Of a stretch of DNA of 64,000 nucleotides, positions 24,732 to 33,053 are shown one piece after another. Each line of letters opens with the position of its first letter. Position 1 is the stretch's first letter. This stretch comes from Haliea sp. (GTDB taxonomy: Bacteria > Pseudomonadota > Gammaproteobacteria > Pseudomonadales > Halieaceae). Both the position numbers and the translations under genes were made by a program. Under the pieces are notes generated by a model. That model did no database searches. It was not told the origin of the DNA and saw only the letters and a list, made by a program, of their open reading frames with translations. The DNA lies in contig NZNC01000029.1 in the NCBI GenBank assembly GCA_002692965.1, positions 248,001-312,000 of the forward strand, in the 5' to 3' direction.

Positions 24732-25829
24732 TCAAGCAGTTGGCTGTTTACCGGATTTGGCGCTCTGCTGCTCGCGCCAGGCCTGGGGCGTCACGCCGGT
24801 CCAGGACTTGAAGGAGCGCACAAAGGAGCCCGGCTCGGCGAAGCCCAGGTACTCACCCAGCTCGGCAACGGTATCCCGGCTCGCCCGCAGGCGCTCCATG
24901 GCCACGGTACAGCGCACTTCGTCCTTGATTTCCTGGTAGCTGCTGCCCTCGGCCTGCAGGCGTCGGCGCAGGCTGGACTCCGACAGCCCCAGCTGCCGGG
25001 CGATCTCGGCAAAGCCCGGCAGTGGACCGGGCAGCTCGACCACCACCAGCGATCGAATGGCTGCACTGACACTGGCGGGCTCGCGATCGATGGCAATCAA
25101 CTGGTAGACGGCATTGGCGAGAAACTCGCGCAGACTCTCGCCGCTGTGAACGATGCGCCGCTGCAGGTGGTCGGCGGAAAACCAGAGGGCATTGCGTTCA
25201 GCGTGAAAGGTCACCGGGCAGCGAAACACCAGCCCCAGCGCCTGGGCATAACCCGCGCTGAAGGGCGGCGCCGCTACCGTCACCGCCTCCGCCCGCAGGG
25301 GCTGCCCGGTCAGCCAGCCGCACAGGGCGTGCCAGACCTGCAGGCCCGAGGCGCGGATCACCGCCGCCTGCTGGCCGATCAGCCCCCAGTCAGGGGGGAT
25401 GAAACCGGAGGACTGCTCATCGAACTCCACCTGATAGACCAGCCCCGCGCGGTCGCCACCCTCTGACAAGGTGAGGCTGACGCGATAGCCCAGTTGCGGC
25501 ATCAGCAGGCGGCCGAAGCGCTCAGCCAGCGCCAGGGCCTCGCCCAGGGTGCGGGCACTGATCAGGCAGTGGCACATCAGGGCAAAGGCCTCGCTGCCCA
25601 CGCCGGCGCCCCAGGGCACCGGCTGGCCCAGGCGCTGCATCTGATCGACCGCGGTCTTGTAGAGCCGGGCGTACTGGCGGGCGGACAGGGTGCTGTCGGG
25701 GGCGGCCGCACGCAGCTGGGCAACCGACAGCCCGGCCTCCCTGGCGGCGGCGTGCTGATCCAGCTCCAGTGCCGCGAGATAATCCAGCAGGCGGACAAAC
25801 TTGGCGACCCTGACGGTGATTTCCGACAT
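24732..25829 (-). CDS. AraC-family transcriptional regulator (OruR/ArgR-like)
   Basis: A 365-aa regulator. Residues 1-220 are the Arabinose_bd-type ligand domain (LDYLAALELDQHAAAREAGL...GVGSEAFALMCHCLISARTLGEALALAERF). The last ~100 residues are the AraC DNA-binding domain with two helix-turn-helices (ARQLGLSESSLRRRLQAEG and VAELGEYLGFAEPGSFVRSFKSWTGVTP). An AGGAG precedes the ATG. It diverges from the SDR at 25975, with a TGACA-N5-TGTCA palindrome at 25839 that could be its own operator. It probably controls the surrounding catabolic genes. Confidence 0.88.
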   Translation of the reverse strand: MSEITVRVAKFVRLLDYLAALELDQHAAAREAGLSVAQLRAAAPDSTLSARQYARLYKTAVDQMQRLGQPVPWGAGVGSEAFALMCHCLISARTLGEALALAERFGRLLMPQLGYRVSLTLSEGGDRAGLVYQVEFDEQSSGFIPPDWGLIGQQAAVIRASGLQVWHALCGWLTGQPLRAEAVTVAAPPFSAGYAQALGLVFRCPVTFHAERNALWFSADHLQRRIVHSGESLREFLANAVYQLIAIDREPASVSAAIRSLVVVELPGPLPGFAEIARQLGLSESSLRRRLQAEGSSYQEIKDEVRCTVAMERLRASRDTVAELGEYLGFAEPGSFVRSFKSWTGVTPQAWREQQSAKSGKQPTA

Positions 25830-25838
25830 GCAGACTCC

Positions 25839-25853
25839 TGACAGAAGATGTCA
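25839..25853. promoter_or_regulatory. TGACA-N5-TGTCA palindrome upstream of the AraC-family gene
   Basis: Perfect 5-bp inverted arms around GAAGA, 9-24 nt upstream of the regulator start and overlapping its ribosome-binding site on the other strand. Position suggests autorepression or divergent control of the SDR at 25975; AraC-family sites are more often direct repeats, so another regulator is possible. Confidence 0.35.
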
Positions 25854-25974
25854 ATAAGGACGAACCCGGAGGTCCTACACCCCGCGCCGCAACAGGCTAC
25901 CATAGCGGGTTCCTCCCGGCGCTGGACAGGCAGTGCGCCGGCTACACCTTACGCATTCACAGGGAGTACAGGAC

Positions 25975-26733
25975 ATGGGCATACTGCAGGACAAGGTCGG
26001 GATCGTCACCGGTGCGGGCCAGGGTATCGGCCGCGCCATCGCCCAGGCCTTTGCCCGGGAAGGGGCGCGGGTCATGGTGGCCGACTTCAACGCCGAGTCC
26101 GGGGCCGAAAGCGTCGAGCTGATTCGCCAGAGCGGTGGCGAAGCGGAATTCGTGCACGGCGACGTCAGCCAGGAGGAATCGGTCAAGGCCATGGTCGAGA
26201 AGACTGTCGCGACCTGGGGGCGGCTGGATATCGCCTGCAACAGTGCCGCCCTCTCCCGTGGCTCCGGTCCCATCCATCAGTTCACTCGCGATGTTTTCGA
26301 CCAGACCGTGGAAATGTGCCTGACCAATACCTGGCTGTGCATGAAATACGAAATTGCCGCGATGCTGGAAAACGGTGGCGGCGCCATCGTCAACATCTCG
26401 TCGAATTCCTCGCTCAAGGGCCAGGCCTTCAATACCGCCTACGCGGCGGCCAAAGGTGGCGTCAACATCCTCACCAAGAGCTCCGCCGCGGAGTACGGCA
26501 GCAAGGGGATTCGCATCAACGCGGTCTCCCCCGGCGTCATCCGTACCCCGGGACTGGAAAAGTACTTCACCGAACAGCCCCAGGTAGCGGAGCAGCTGAA
26601 AAAAGCCGCCGTTCTCAACCGCCTCGGTGAACCCGAGGAAATCGCCGAGGCCGTGGTCTTCCTGCTCAGCGATCGCGCCTCCTTCATCACCGGACAGCTG
26701 CTGTCGGTGGATGGCGGCGGCGCGGTCCGCTAA
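25975..26733 (+). CDS. SDR family oxidoreductase (NAD(P)-binding)
   Basis: A 252-aa classical SDR: TGAGQGIGRA near residue 12, VADFN after strand 2, catalytic Ser in VNISSNSS and YAAAK. The usual NNAG is replaced by CNSAA. The end GQLLSVDGGGAV is typical. The ATG at 25975 follows AGGGAGTACAGG. It diverges from the AraC gene and converges on the Old Yellow Enzyme gene, with a 9-bp-stem hairpin between. The substrate is unknown. Confidence 0.9.
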   Translation: MGILQDKVGIVTGAGQGIGRAIAQAFAREGARVMVADFNAESGAESVELIRQSGGEAEFVHGDVSQEESVKAMVEKTVATWGRLDIACNSAALSRGSGPIHQFTRDVFDQTVEMCLTNTWLCMKYEIAAMLENGGGAIVNISSNSSLKGQAFNTAYAAAKGGVNILTKSSAAEYGSKGIRINAVSPGVIRTPGLEKYFTEQPQVAEQLKKAAVLNRLGEPEEIAEAVVFLLSDRASFITGQLLSVDGGGAVR

Positions 26734-26753
26734 GCTGCCCCGCGACCCAGCAC

Positions 26754-26782
26754 CCCACCCGGCTACTGCCTTACCGGGTGGG
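26754..26782. terminator. Convergent terminator hairpin between SDR and OYE genes
   Basis: Perfect 9-bp inverted repeat (CCCACCCGG, 11-nt loop, CCGGGTGGG) centred in the 69-nt gap between two convergent genes. Position fits a bidirectional terminator, but neither side has a U-tract. Confidence 0.5.
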
Positions 26783-26802
26783 CGCTATCGAACGAGCCTG
26801 AC

Positions 26803-27861
26803 TCAGGCCGCGTTCGGATAGCTGGTATAGCCGTTCGGACCGGGTGTGTAGATGGTGGAGAAATCCACCTCCGCGAGGGGCAGCTTCTGCTGCCAGCGGC
26901 TGACCAGGTCCGGGTTGGCGATGAACGCGCGACCGAAGGACACCGCCTCCAGCTCGCCCGCGGCGACCGCCGCATCGGCTTCCTCGAGACTGAAGCTCTC
27001 GTTGCCCATCAGGCGCCCGGCAAAATGCTTGCGCCCCAGGGCCAGGTTATCCACCGGACCTTTTGGCGTGCGGATCACGTGCAGATAGGCCATCGGCAGG
27101 GCCGAGGCCTTGCCCAGCAGGTAGTCGAAGGTCTCACCGGGATTGTCGTCGTGCAGGTCATTGAAGGGATTGCCGGGGCAGATGCGCATACCCACGCGGC
27201 CGGCACCGGCCTCTGCGATCATCGCTTCCAGAGCCTCGAGCACGAAGCGGGCGCGGTTCTCCACGCTGCCGCCGTAGGCGTCCTCCCGCTGGTTGGTACC
27301 CGTGGACAGGAACTGCGCCGGCAGGTAGCCGCTGGTGCAGTGCAGTTCGACGCCGTCGAAACCGGCGGCAAGGGCATTGGCCGTGGCCTGGCGGTACTCC
27401 TCGATCACCTGGGGAATCTCCTCCAGGGTTAGCGCCCGGGGCATGTCCATGTCCTGCATGCCGGCCTGGTCGGTGTAGATCTGCGCCTTGGCCTGGATCG
27501 CCGAGGGCGCGACCGTTTCACTGCCCTCGGGCTTGTTGTAGTGGCTGGCGACGCGGCCCACGTGCATGATCTGGGCGACAATCGCGCCACCCTCCGCGTG
27601 CACCGCATCGGTGATCTCGCGCCAGCCGGCCACCTGGGCCTCGGTGTAGATACCCGGGGTACGGCAGTAGCCCAAACCGTTGGCACTGGGTGCCACACCC
27701 TCGGTGATGATCAGACCGGCACCGGCGCGCTGGCGGTAGTACTCGCGCATCAGCTCGTTGGGCATCGCCGCCTCGTCGGAGCGGCTGCGGGTCATGGGGG
27801 CCATGACGATGCGGTTGCGCAGGCGCAGGGCGCCCAGTTCCAGTGGAGAAAGCAGATCCAT
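26803..27861 (-). CDS. Old Yellow Enzyme family NADH:flavin oxidoreductase
   Basis: A 352-aa FMN TIM-barrel ene-reductase of the OYE/NemA family. Family motifs: LRNRIVMAPMTRSRSD, IITEGVAPSANGLGY, AQIMHVGRVAS, GFDGVELH, QREDAYGGSVENRARF and VSFGRAFIANPDL. The substrate-anchoring pair, normally His-x-x-Asn or His-x-x-His, reads His174-Cys-Thr-Ser177, so the second residue is unusual. Start ATG at 27861 follows AAAGGAT. Third gene of a probable operon with an SDR and a SnoaL-like protein (gaps of 5 and 11 nt). Probably reduces an activated C=C bond of a ring substrate. Confidence 0.9.
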   Translation of the reverse strand: MDLLSPLELGALRLRNRIVMAPMTRSRSDEAAMPNELMREYYRQRAGAGLIITEGVAPSANGLGYCRTPGIYTEAQVAGWREITDAVHAEGGAIVAQIMHVGRVASHYNKPEGSETVAPSAIQAKAQIYTDQAGMQDMDMPRALTLEEIPQVIEEYRQATANALAAGFDGVELHCTSGYLPAQFLSTGTNQREDAYGGSVENRARFVLEALEAMIAEAGAGRVGMRICPGNPFNDLHDDNPGETFDYLLGKASALPMAYLHVIRTPKGPVDNLALGRKHFAGRLMGNESFSLEEADAAVAAGELEAVSFGRAFIANPDLVSRWQQKLPLAEVDFSTIYTPGPNGYTSYPNAA

Positions 27862-27872
27862 GGCAAATCCTT

Positions 27873-28499
27873 TTAGCGTACGCGAATGCGCGGTTCCGGA
27901 GCCCCGCGCCGCATGGTGGTAAGAAATTCGTCGAGGGGTGCCGGAGCGGCCACCTCCGGTTCGTCCGCGGACGGCGGGTTGGACCAGAAATCCGCCCAGG
28001 AGGGCCACAGGTCGTGGTAGGCCCCATGATAGGGCTCGCGGCCGGGCCAGCGCATTTTCATGTCGCCGATCGGCGGCTTGTTGAGGTCGGTCGCATACCA
28101 GTAGCAGGGCAGGCGGCGACGGAAATACCAGCGCCCATCGACGCGCTCGTAATTGTCCCAGTAAAGCATTTGCATGATCACCCACTCGGGGCCGGTCTCG
28201 TGCTCATTCTTGGAGTACACCACCCCGCGGGCGTGATCCGGGTCGTCGAACTCGATAATGTGGTTGCCGATGTGGTGGGAAGTCCCGGTGAACTGCAGGC
28301 GCAGGGTATCGTCCAGCCAGCGCTTGAGATGGGCCCGGCCGACCTTGTCCCGACTGACCCGGATATCCGGGGCAAACAGGTTCACATGGGCATCCAGGTC
28401 GCGCATGTCCAGGGACAAGGCATACTTGGCTACCAGCTGGCGGATTTCATCCAGGGATTCCAGGCGATCAATGCGCCGCAGCAGATCCTGATCACTCAT
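27873..28499 (-). CDS. SnoaL-like (NTF2-fold) protein
   Basis: A 208-aa NTF2-like protein: the helix LESLDEIRQLVAKYALSLDMRDLDAHVNLFAPDI, then strand-rich FTGTSHHIGNHIIEFDDPDHARGVVYS and DGRWYFRRRLPCYWYATDL. This pattern is common in SnoaL_4/ring-hydroxylating-dioxygenase-beta-like domains, which act as dehydratases, isomerases or binding proteins. The residues after about 150 form an aromatic-rich extension. The start ATG at 28499 lies 5 nt after the SDR stop. Reaction unknown; context points to polycyclic or terpenoid catabolism. Confidence 0.82.
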   Translation of the reverse strand: MSDQDLLRRIDRLESLDEIRQLVAKYALSLDMRDLDAHVNLFAPDIRVSRDKVGRAHLKRWLDDTLRLQFTGTSHHIGNHIIEFDDPDHARGVVYSKNEHETGPEWVIMQMLYWDNYERVDGRWYFRRRLPCYWYATDLNKPPIGDMKMRWPGREPYHGAYHDLWPSWADFWSNPPSADEPEVAAPAPLDEFLTTMRRGAPEPRIRVR

Positions 28500-28504
28500 G
28501 TTGC

Positions 28505-29278
28505 TCACTCCCAGCTCGCGGTGCCGGCGTTCAGCTCGGCCACCCGGCCGCCGTCCACCACCAGCTCGGCACCGGTAATGTAGGAGGCTTCGTCGCTGGC
28601 CAGGAAGAGGATCGCGTTGGCGCATTCCCGCGGGTCGCCGATACGGCCGACGGGGATGGATTTGGCGGTGGCTTCCCGCGAGGCATCATCCGGCAGCACG
28701 GATTCGGTGGGCGGCGTCAGGAAGGCCCCTGGAATGACCGTATTCACCCGGATGCCCTTCTTGCCCCACTCGATGGCGGCATTGCGCGACAGGCCCAGCA
28801 TGGCCGCCTTGGCGCTGCTGTAACCGGCCGTGGCCGGGGAGCCGCGCAGACCGCAGACCGAGGAAACGTTGACCACGGCACCGCCGTTGGCCTTGAGCTG
28901 GGCGTAGGCTTCGCGCATCAGGAACATGGCACCGTCGAGGGAAACGATAAAATTCTGCCGCCAGGCTTTGGTATCGTGGCTGGCGAGCATGCCCGGCACC
29001 ATCAGCACCGCGTTGTTGACCACGATGTCCAGGCGGCCAAAGGCTTCCACAGTGTCTGCCACCAACCCCTTCACCGCGCTTTCATCGCTGATGTCGGTGG
29101 CCCGGGCCAGGGCGCGACCGCCGGCCGCCTCGATCTCCGCCGCCACGGCGGCCAGCTTGTCCTGGCTGCGAGCCGCCAGCACTACCGCGGCCCCCTCCTC
29201 GGCAAAGCGCCTGGCGGTAGCGGCACCAATACCCTGACCCGCGCCGGTAATGATCGCGACCTTGCCCTGCAGTCTCAT
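28505..29278 (-). CDS. SDR family oxidoreductase
   Basis: A 257-aa classical SDR with TGAGQGIGAA near residue 12, NNAV in place of NNAG, catalytic Ser in VNVSSVCGL, and YSSAK; it ends TGAELVVDGG followed by a short extra tail. It is the first gene of a minus-strand operon with the SnoaL-like and OYE genes and diverges from the Rieske oxygenase gene across 243 nt. Substrate not deducible. Confidence 0.9.
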   Translation of the reverse strand: MRLQGKVAIITGAGQGIGAATARRFAEEGAAVVLAARSQDKLAAVAAEIEAAGGRALARATDISDESAVKGLVADTVEAFGRLDIVVNNAVLMVPGMLASHDTKAWRQNFIVSLDGAMFLMREAYAQLKANGGAVVNVSSVCGLRGSPATAGYSSAKAAMLGLSRNAAIEWGKKGIRVNTVIPGAFLTPPTESVLPDDASREATAKSIPVGRIGDPRECANAILFLASDEASYITGAELVVDGGRVAELNAGTASWE

Positions 29279-29384
29279 GCTGACTCCTCGTCATGCTCTG
29301 TTCACAAAAGATGCCGCAGCTTAGGCAGCGCCCGACCCTTGGTCAACCGACCGGGGGGGATAGCGCTCATGCTGACCGAACTGC

Positions 29385-29413
29385 TATACCATATTTCATG
29401 ATCAAGGTATAAT
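29385..29413. promoter_or_regulatory. Inverted repeat overlapping a TATAAT element upstream of the Rieske oxygenase
   Basis: TATACC (29385-29390) and GGTATA (29406-29411) are inverted arms 15 nt apart, with a TGATCA near the centre. A perfect -10 hexamer TATAAT (29408-29413) overlaps the right arm, facing the Rieske gene. The left arm falls at the -35 distance (17 nt) but matches -35 poorly. This suggests a promoter that needs, or is blocked by, a dimeric regulator. This AT-rich patch stands out from the GC-rich surroundings. The TATAAT-to-ATG distance is about 108 nt. Confidence 0.45.
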
Positions 29414-29521
29414 TATTTACTCTAGTAACGGATTGACAGCTTTTTACAAGCCCTCCCAATCGCCCATTTCCTGACTTACAGTAGGGGCATCACATTCACA
29501 GTTTCCCCAAGGAGACGAACC

Positions 29522-30526
29522 ATGAGCACGCGTATCCCCATGCCCATCCCCCTGGGATGGTTCCAGGTTGCCTACTCCCACGAGGTCGAGACCGCCCAGT
29601 CCATGCCCCTGCGCTACTTCGGCCAGGACCTGGTGCTGTTCCGCACCGAGAGCGGCGAGGCCAAGGTGCTCGATGCCTACTGCCCGCACATGGGGGCACA
29701 CCTCGGCTACGGCATTCGCGACCAGTCCGGCGGCGGCTCGGAAGTGCGCGGCGACTCCATTGTCTGCCCCTTCCACGGCTGGGCCTACAACGGCGAAGGC
29801 CAGTGCACCGATGTCCCCTACGCCAACAACCTGCCGCCGAAGGTCGCCCGCGGTGAACAGGTGATTCGTCCCTGGCATGTGCGGGAAATCAACCAGGTGA
29901 TCTGGGTCTGGTACCACCCCGAGGGCGAAGCGCCCAGCTTCGAGCCGGAAGCGATCGAAGAGGCGGCAGCGGACAACACCGAGTGGGGCAGCCTGAAGAT
30001 CAAGACCTGGGATATCGGCACCCACATGCAGGAAATCGGCGAGAATGCCGTAGACCCGGCGCACTTCCTCTATGTGCACGGCACCCAGAACATCCCCGAG
30101 CCCGAGGAGATGAATTTCGACGGCATCTACCGCTGGGGCAAGCTGGTGAGCAAGATGGCCACCCCCCGGGGTGAAGTCACCGGCATCATCGCCAACCGCA
30201 GCGTCGGTCCCGGCCAGGCCACGGTCCGCTTCAGCGGTATCTGCGACACCGTGCTGATGGCCAACCTGACCCCCATCGACGCCGAAAACACCCGCGCCTT
30301 CTACGCCTTCATCCAGAAAAAGGTGGACGGCAAGGAGCCGGTAGGTGGCGTGGCCGATGCCATCGTCAAGGACATCCACCGCCAAATGGAGGAGGACCGT
30401 ATCATCTGGGCCCACAAGCAGTATTTCGAGAAGCCCATGCTCTGCGACAACGACGGCCCCTTCGCCAAGTTCCGCAAGTGGTACGCCCAGTTCTACACCA
30501 GCGACAGCTGGCGCCCGGCGGCCTGA
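29522..30526 (+). CDS. KshA-like Rieske non-heme iron oxygenase, terminal oxygenase
   Basis: A 334-aa terminal oxygenase. The Rieske [2Fe-2S] site is Cys54-x-His56 (CPHMGAHLG) and Cys82-x2-His85 (CPFHGW). The mononuclear iron site lies in ENAVDPAHFLYVH (His181, His186), and the usual third acidic ligand region is EEDRIIWAHKQ. The strand PLRYFGQDLVLFR and the motif IPYA-like VPYANNLPPKV resemble 3-ketosteroid 9-alpha-hydroxylase KshA. AAGGAG precedes the ATG. No reductase or ferredoxin gene is adjacent, so electrons must come from elsewhere. Confidence 0.88.
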   Translation: MSTRIPMPIPLGWFQVAYSHEVETAQSMPLRYFGQDLVLFRTESGEAKVLDAYCPHMGAHLGYGIRDQSGGGSEVRGDSIVCPFHGWAYNGEGQCTDVPYANNLPPKVARGEQVIRPWHVREINQVIWVWYHPEGEAPSFEPEAIEEAAADNTEWGSLKIKTWDIGTHMQEIGENAVDPAHFLYVHGTQNIPEPEEMNFDGIYRWGKLVSKMATPRGEVTGIIANRSVGPGQATVRFSGICDTVLMANLTPIDAENTRAFYAFIQKKVDGKEPVGGVADAIVKDIHRQMEEDRIIWAHKQYFEKPMLCDNDGPFAKFRKWYAQFYTSDSWRPAA

Positions 30527-30530
30527 GGGC

Positions 30531-32255
30531 TCAGAAGGGAAAGACCCGCGGCAGTAGCACCAGCACTGTCGCGGCGTAAACCAGGGACAGGGGCAGCCCG
30601 GTGCGGGCGTAATCCCGCAGGCTGTACCCGCCCAGGTTCTGCACCATCAGGTTGGTGGTATAGCCGTAGGGGGTCAGGAAACTGGCGCTGGCGGCATAGG
30701 CCACCGCCATCACGAAGGGCATGACGCTCACCCCGAGACTCTCTGCCAGGCCAAAGGCCACCGGGAAACTCAGTGCCGCGGCCGCGTTATTGGTCATCAA
30801 CTCGGTCAGTGCCAGGGTCACCAGGTAAACCCCCACCAGCGCCGCCATGGGGCCCATGGCCTGCAGGTGCACCTGCAACATGTCCGCCAGGCTGTTCACC
30901 AGGCCGGTATTGCTCAGGGCCTGGGACAGGGTCAGTGCCGAAGCGATAATCAGCCACAGCTCGAAGGGAAAGCGCCGGCGCAGCTCCGAGGCGCGGACCA
31001 TCCCCAGCACCAGCATCCATACCAGCAGCAGGGCCAGGCCCTTGATCAGGGGCATCAGCTCCAGCGAGGCCAGTGTCACCACCAGGGCCAGACCGCCGCT
31101 CACGGACCAGTTCTGCAGGGGCGTCGTGCCGTTGCCCGCCACCGCGTCGTCAACCACGACGAAGTTCTTATCCAGGTTCTTGCGCTCGTTGAAGTCGGGC
31201 CCGACCGCCAGCATCAGGTTGTCGCCGGCCTGGATGGTGATGTTCCCCAGCTTGCCCGACAGTCGCTTGCCCCCGCGGCGCATGCCCACCACCGCGGCAT
31301 CGAACAGGGAGCGGAAACCGGACTCCTTGATGGTCTTGCCCTCGATGGCCGCATTGGGCATCACGATGACTTCCATCATGTTCTCCCGCAACAGCCCCTC
31401 CTCCACCGCGAACAGCGTCAGACCGTCGAACTGCTCCAGGGAGTTGACCTGGGTAATGTCACCGGAAAAGATCAGCTTGTCCCCCGCTTCGATAAACTCG
31501 TTGGGCGCCACCGGTGAGATCAGGTGCTCGTCGCGCACGATCTCCACCAGGAACAGGGATTCCAGCTCACGCAGGCCATTTTCCGCGATGCTGCGCCCCA
31601 CCAGGCTGGACCCGGCATTGACCTCGGCCTCGACCACGTATTCCGCCACCTGGATCTGTTCGGCACTGTCCCGGGGCAGCAGGTGACCGGCGAACAGCAG
31701 GACCAGCAAGCCCAGGGCCGTGGCCACGGCACCGATCAACAGGAAGTCAAAAAACTGCAGGGAAACCCCCGTGGCGTCTTCCAAAAAGCTGCTCACGATC
31801 AGGTTGGTCGAGGTGCCGATCAGGGTCATGGTGCCGCCCAGAATCGCGGCGTAGGACAGGGGGATCAGCAGGCGCGACGCCGGATGATGGCGGTTGGCGC
31901 GCACCGTGGTGGCCAGGGTCGCCACCACTGCCGTATTGTTGACGAAGGCCGAGAACAGCGCAGTCACGCCGCCGAGACGCAGCAGGCTGAGGCTGTAACT
32001 GGGCCCGATCAGCTTCCCCGAGAGCCGGTTGAGCCAGGAGAGCTTCTCCAGGCCGATGGAGACCAGCAGCAACAGCATCAGGGTAACCAGCCCCGGATTG
32101 GAGGCCTTGTCGAGCACGTCGCGGGTATCCACCAGCCCGAGAAAATAAGCGGCCAGCATGGTACCCACGAAAATCTTCGAGGCGGGCCAGTCGGTAAACA
32201 GCAGGCAGGCCAGCAGCCAGAGAAACAGGCCGGAAATCAACAGCTGGTCGAGCAT
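30531..32255 (-). CDS. SLC13 family permease with central TrkA-C domains
   Basis: A 574-aa inner-membrane protein with about 10-12 hydrophobic segments in two blocks (residues 5-195 and 385-574) around two cytosolic TrkA-C (RCK_C) domains at about 205-370. The transporter signatures FVNNTAVVA and TMTLIGTSTNLIVSS in the first block, and ELMTNNAAAALSFPVA and ASASFLTPYGYTTNLMV in the second, are the paired substrate-binding loops of the DASS/SLC13 group. Likely substrates are dicarboxylates, sulfate or related anions. It converges tail-to-tail with the Rieske gene, 4 nt apart. Confidence 0.88.
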   Translation of the reverse strand: MLDQLLISGLFLWLLACLLFTDWPASKIFVGTMLAAYFLGLVDTRDVLDKASNPGLVTLMLLLLVSIGLEKLSWLNRLSGKLIGPSYSLSLLRLGGVTALFSAFVNNTAVVATLATTVRANRHHPASRLLIPLSYAAILGGTMTLIGTSTNLIVSSFLEDATGVSLQFFDFLLIGAVATALGLLVLLFAGHLLPRDSAEQIQVAEYVVEAEVNAGSSLVGRSIAENGLRELESLFLVEIVRDEHLISPVAPNEFIEAGDKLIFSGDITQVNSLEQFDGLTLFAVEEGLLRENMMEVIVMPNAAIEGKTIKESGFRSLFDAAVVGMRRGGKRLSGKLGNITIQAGDNLMLAVGPDFNERKNLDKNFVVVDDAVAGNGTTPLQNWSVSGGLALVVTLASLELMPLIKGLALLLVWMLVLGMVRASELRRRFPFELWLIIASALTLSQALSNTGLVNSLADMLQVHLQAMGPMAALVGVYLVTLALTELMTNNAAAALSFPVAFGLAESLGVSVMPFVMAVAYAASASFLTPYGYTTNLMVQNLGGYSLRDYARTGLPLSLVYAATVLVLLPRVFPF

Positions 32256-32366
32256 CGAGAGGGCGACATCCAGGTACAGGGGCCGCCAGCATACGGTGAA
32301 GGGATTGCCGCGGACAAGGGCACAGGCGTTACACTGCCCCCTGGTTCAGCATAGTGGAGGCCGAGG

Positions 32367-33053
32367 ATGGGGCGCTGGGCGGTGTTTACCGCGGCCATGG
32401 TGGCGGGGGCCGTACTCTTCCTGCTCTGGGGCCGCGAACCCCTGCAGCGGCAGCTGGACACCGCGCGGGTGGCCAACATGTTCGTGCCCGCCGACCGCGA
32501 CAGTTTCGACCCCGGCCCGGCCCTCGGTTCGCATTTTCCCGGCCTGCGCGCCCAGTGGCAGGGCCGTGAGATCACCCTGCTGGACCCCCTCGCCGGCCCA
32601 CGGGGCACGGTATTGGTGGTGTTGCGCTCGGTGGTCTGGAGCCCCTGGTGCCGCGAGGAGCTGCGCCGCCTGCAGGCCCTGCTGCCCGCCTACCGCGAGG
32701 CGGGCATTGGCCTGGCCGCGATCAGCCGCGACCCGCCGGAGGCGCTTGCGGCGACGGCGCGGGAGCTGGGCATCACCCTGCCCCTCCTCTCCGACCGCGA
32801 TCATCTGAGTTTCGCCACCCTGGGACTGCTCGACCCCGCCCACCCCCGTGGCAGTCGGCATTTCGGGCTGCCACTGCCCGGCAGCCTGGTGGTGGACCGG
32901 GCCCAGCGGGTGGTGGCCAAAACCTTCCTCGCAGACCATCGCCAGCGGGTGGCCCCCGAGGCCGTACTGGCACTGGCAGCGCGTACACTGCCTCCAGCCC
33001 GCGCCCCCGGTGCGCGTGCCACGGCTCTCAAACCGGCTCCGGCGGCTCCCTGA
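32367..33053 (+). CDS. Redoxin-like (AhpC/TSA-fold) membrane-anchored protein with altered active site
   Basis: A 228-aa protein with an N-terminal signal anchor (residues 4-21) and a thioredoxin-fold peroxiredoxin-like domain (GPRGTVLVVLRSVVWSPWCREELRRLQ, IGLAAISRDPPEA, PGSLVVDRAQRVVAKTF). The usual WCPYC active site reads W-S-P-W-C: the first cysteine is Ser92, and Cys95 is the only cysteine in the protein. The ATG follows GGAGG with 6-nt spacing. The 3' end overlaps the DUF3604 gene on the opposite strand by 26 nt. Peroxidase activity should not be assumed. Confidence 0.75.
   Translation: MGRWAVFTAAMVAGAVLFLLWGREPLQRQLDTARVANMFVPADRDSFDPGPALGSHFPGLRAQWQGREITLLDPLAGPRGTVLVVLRSVVWSPWCREELRRLQALLPAYREAGIGLAAISRDPPEALAATARELGITLPLLSDRDHLSFATLGLLDPAHPRGSRHFGLPLPGSLVVDRAQRVVAKTFLADHRQRVAPEAVLALAARTLPPARAPGARATALKPAPAAP

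Noticed and set aside
29434-29439. Perfect TTGACA upstream of the Rieske gene
   Set aside because: No -10-like hexamer lies 16-18 nt downstream (the region reads CCCTCCCAATC), so it is not a convincing promoter.
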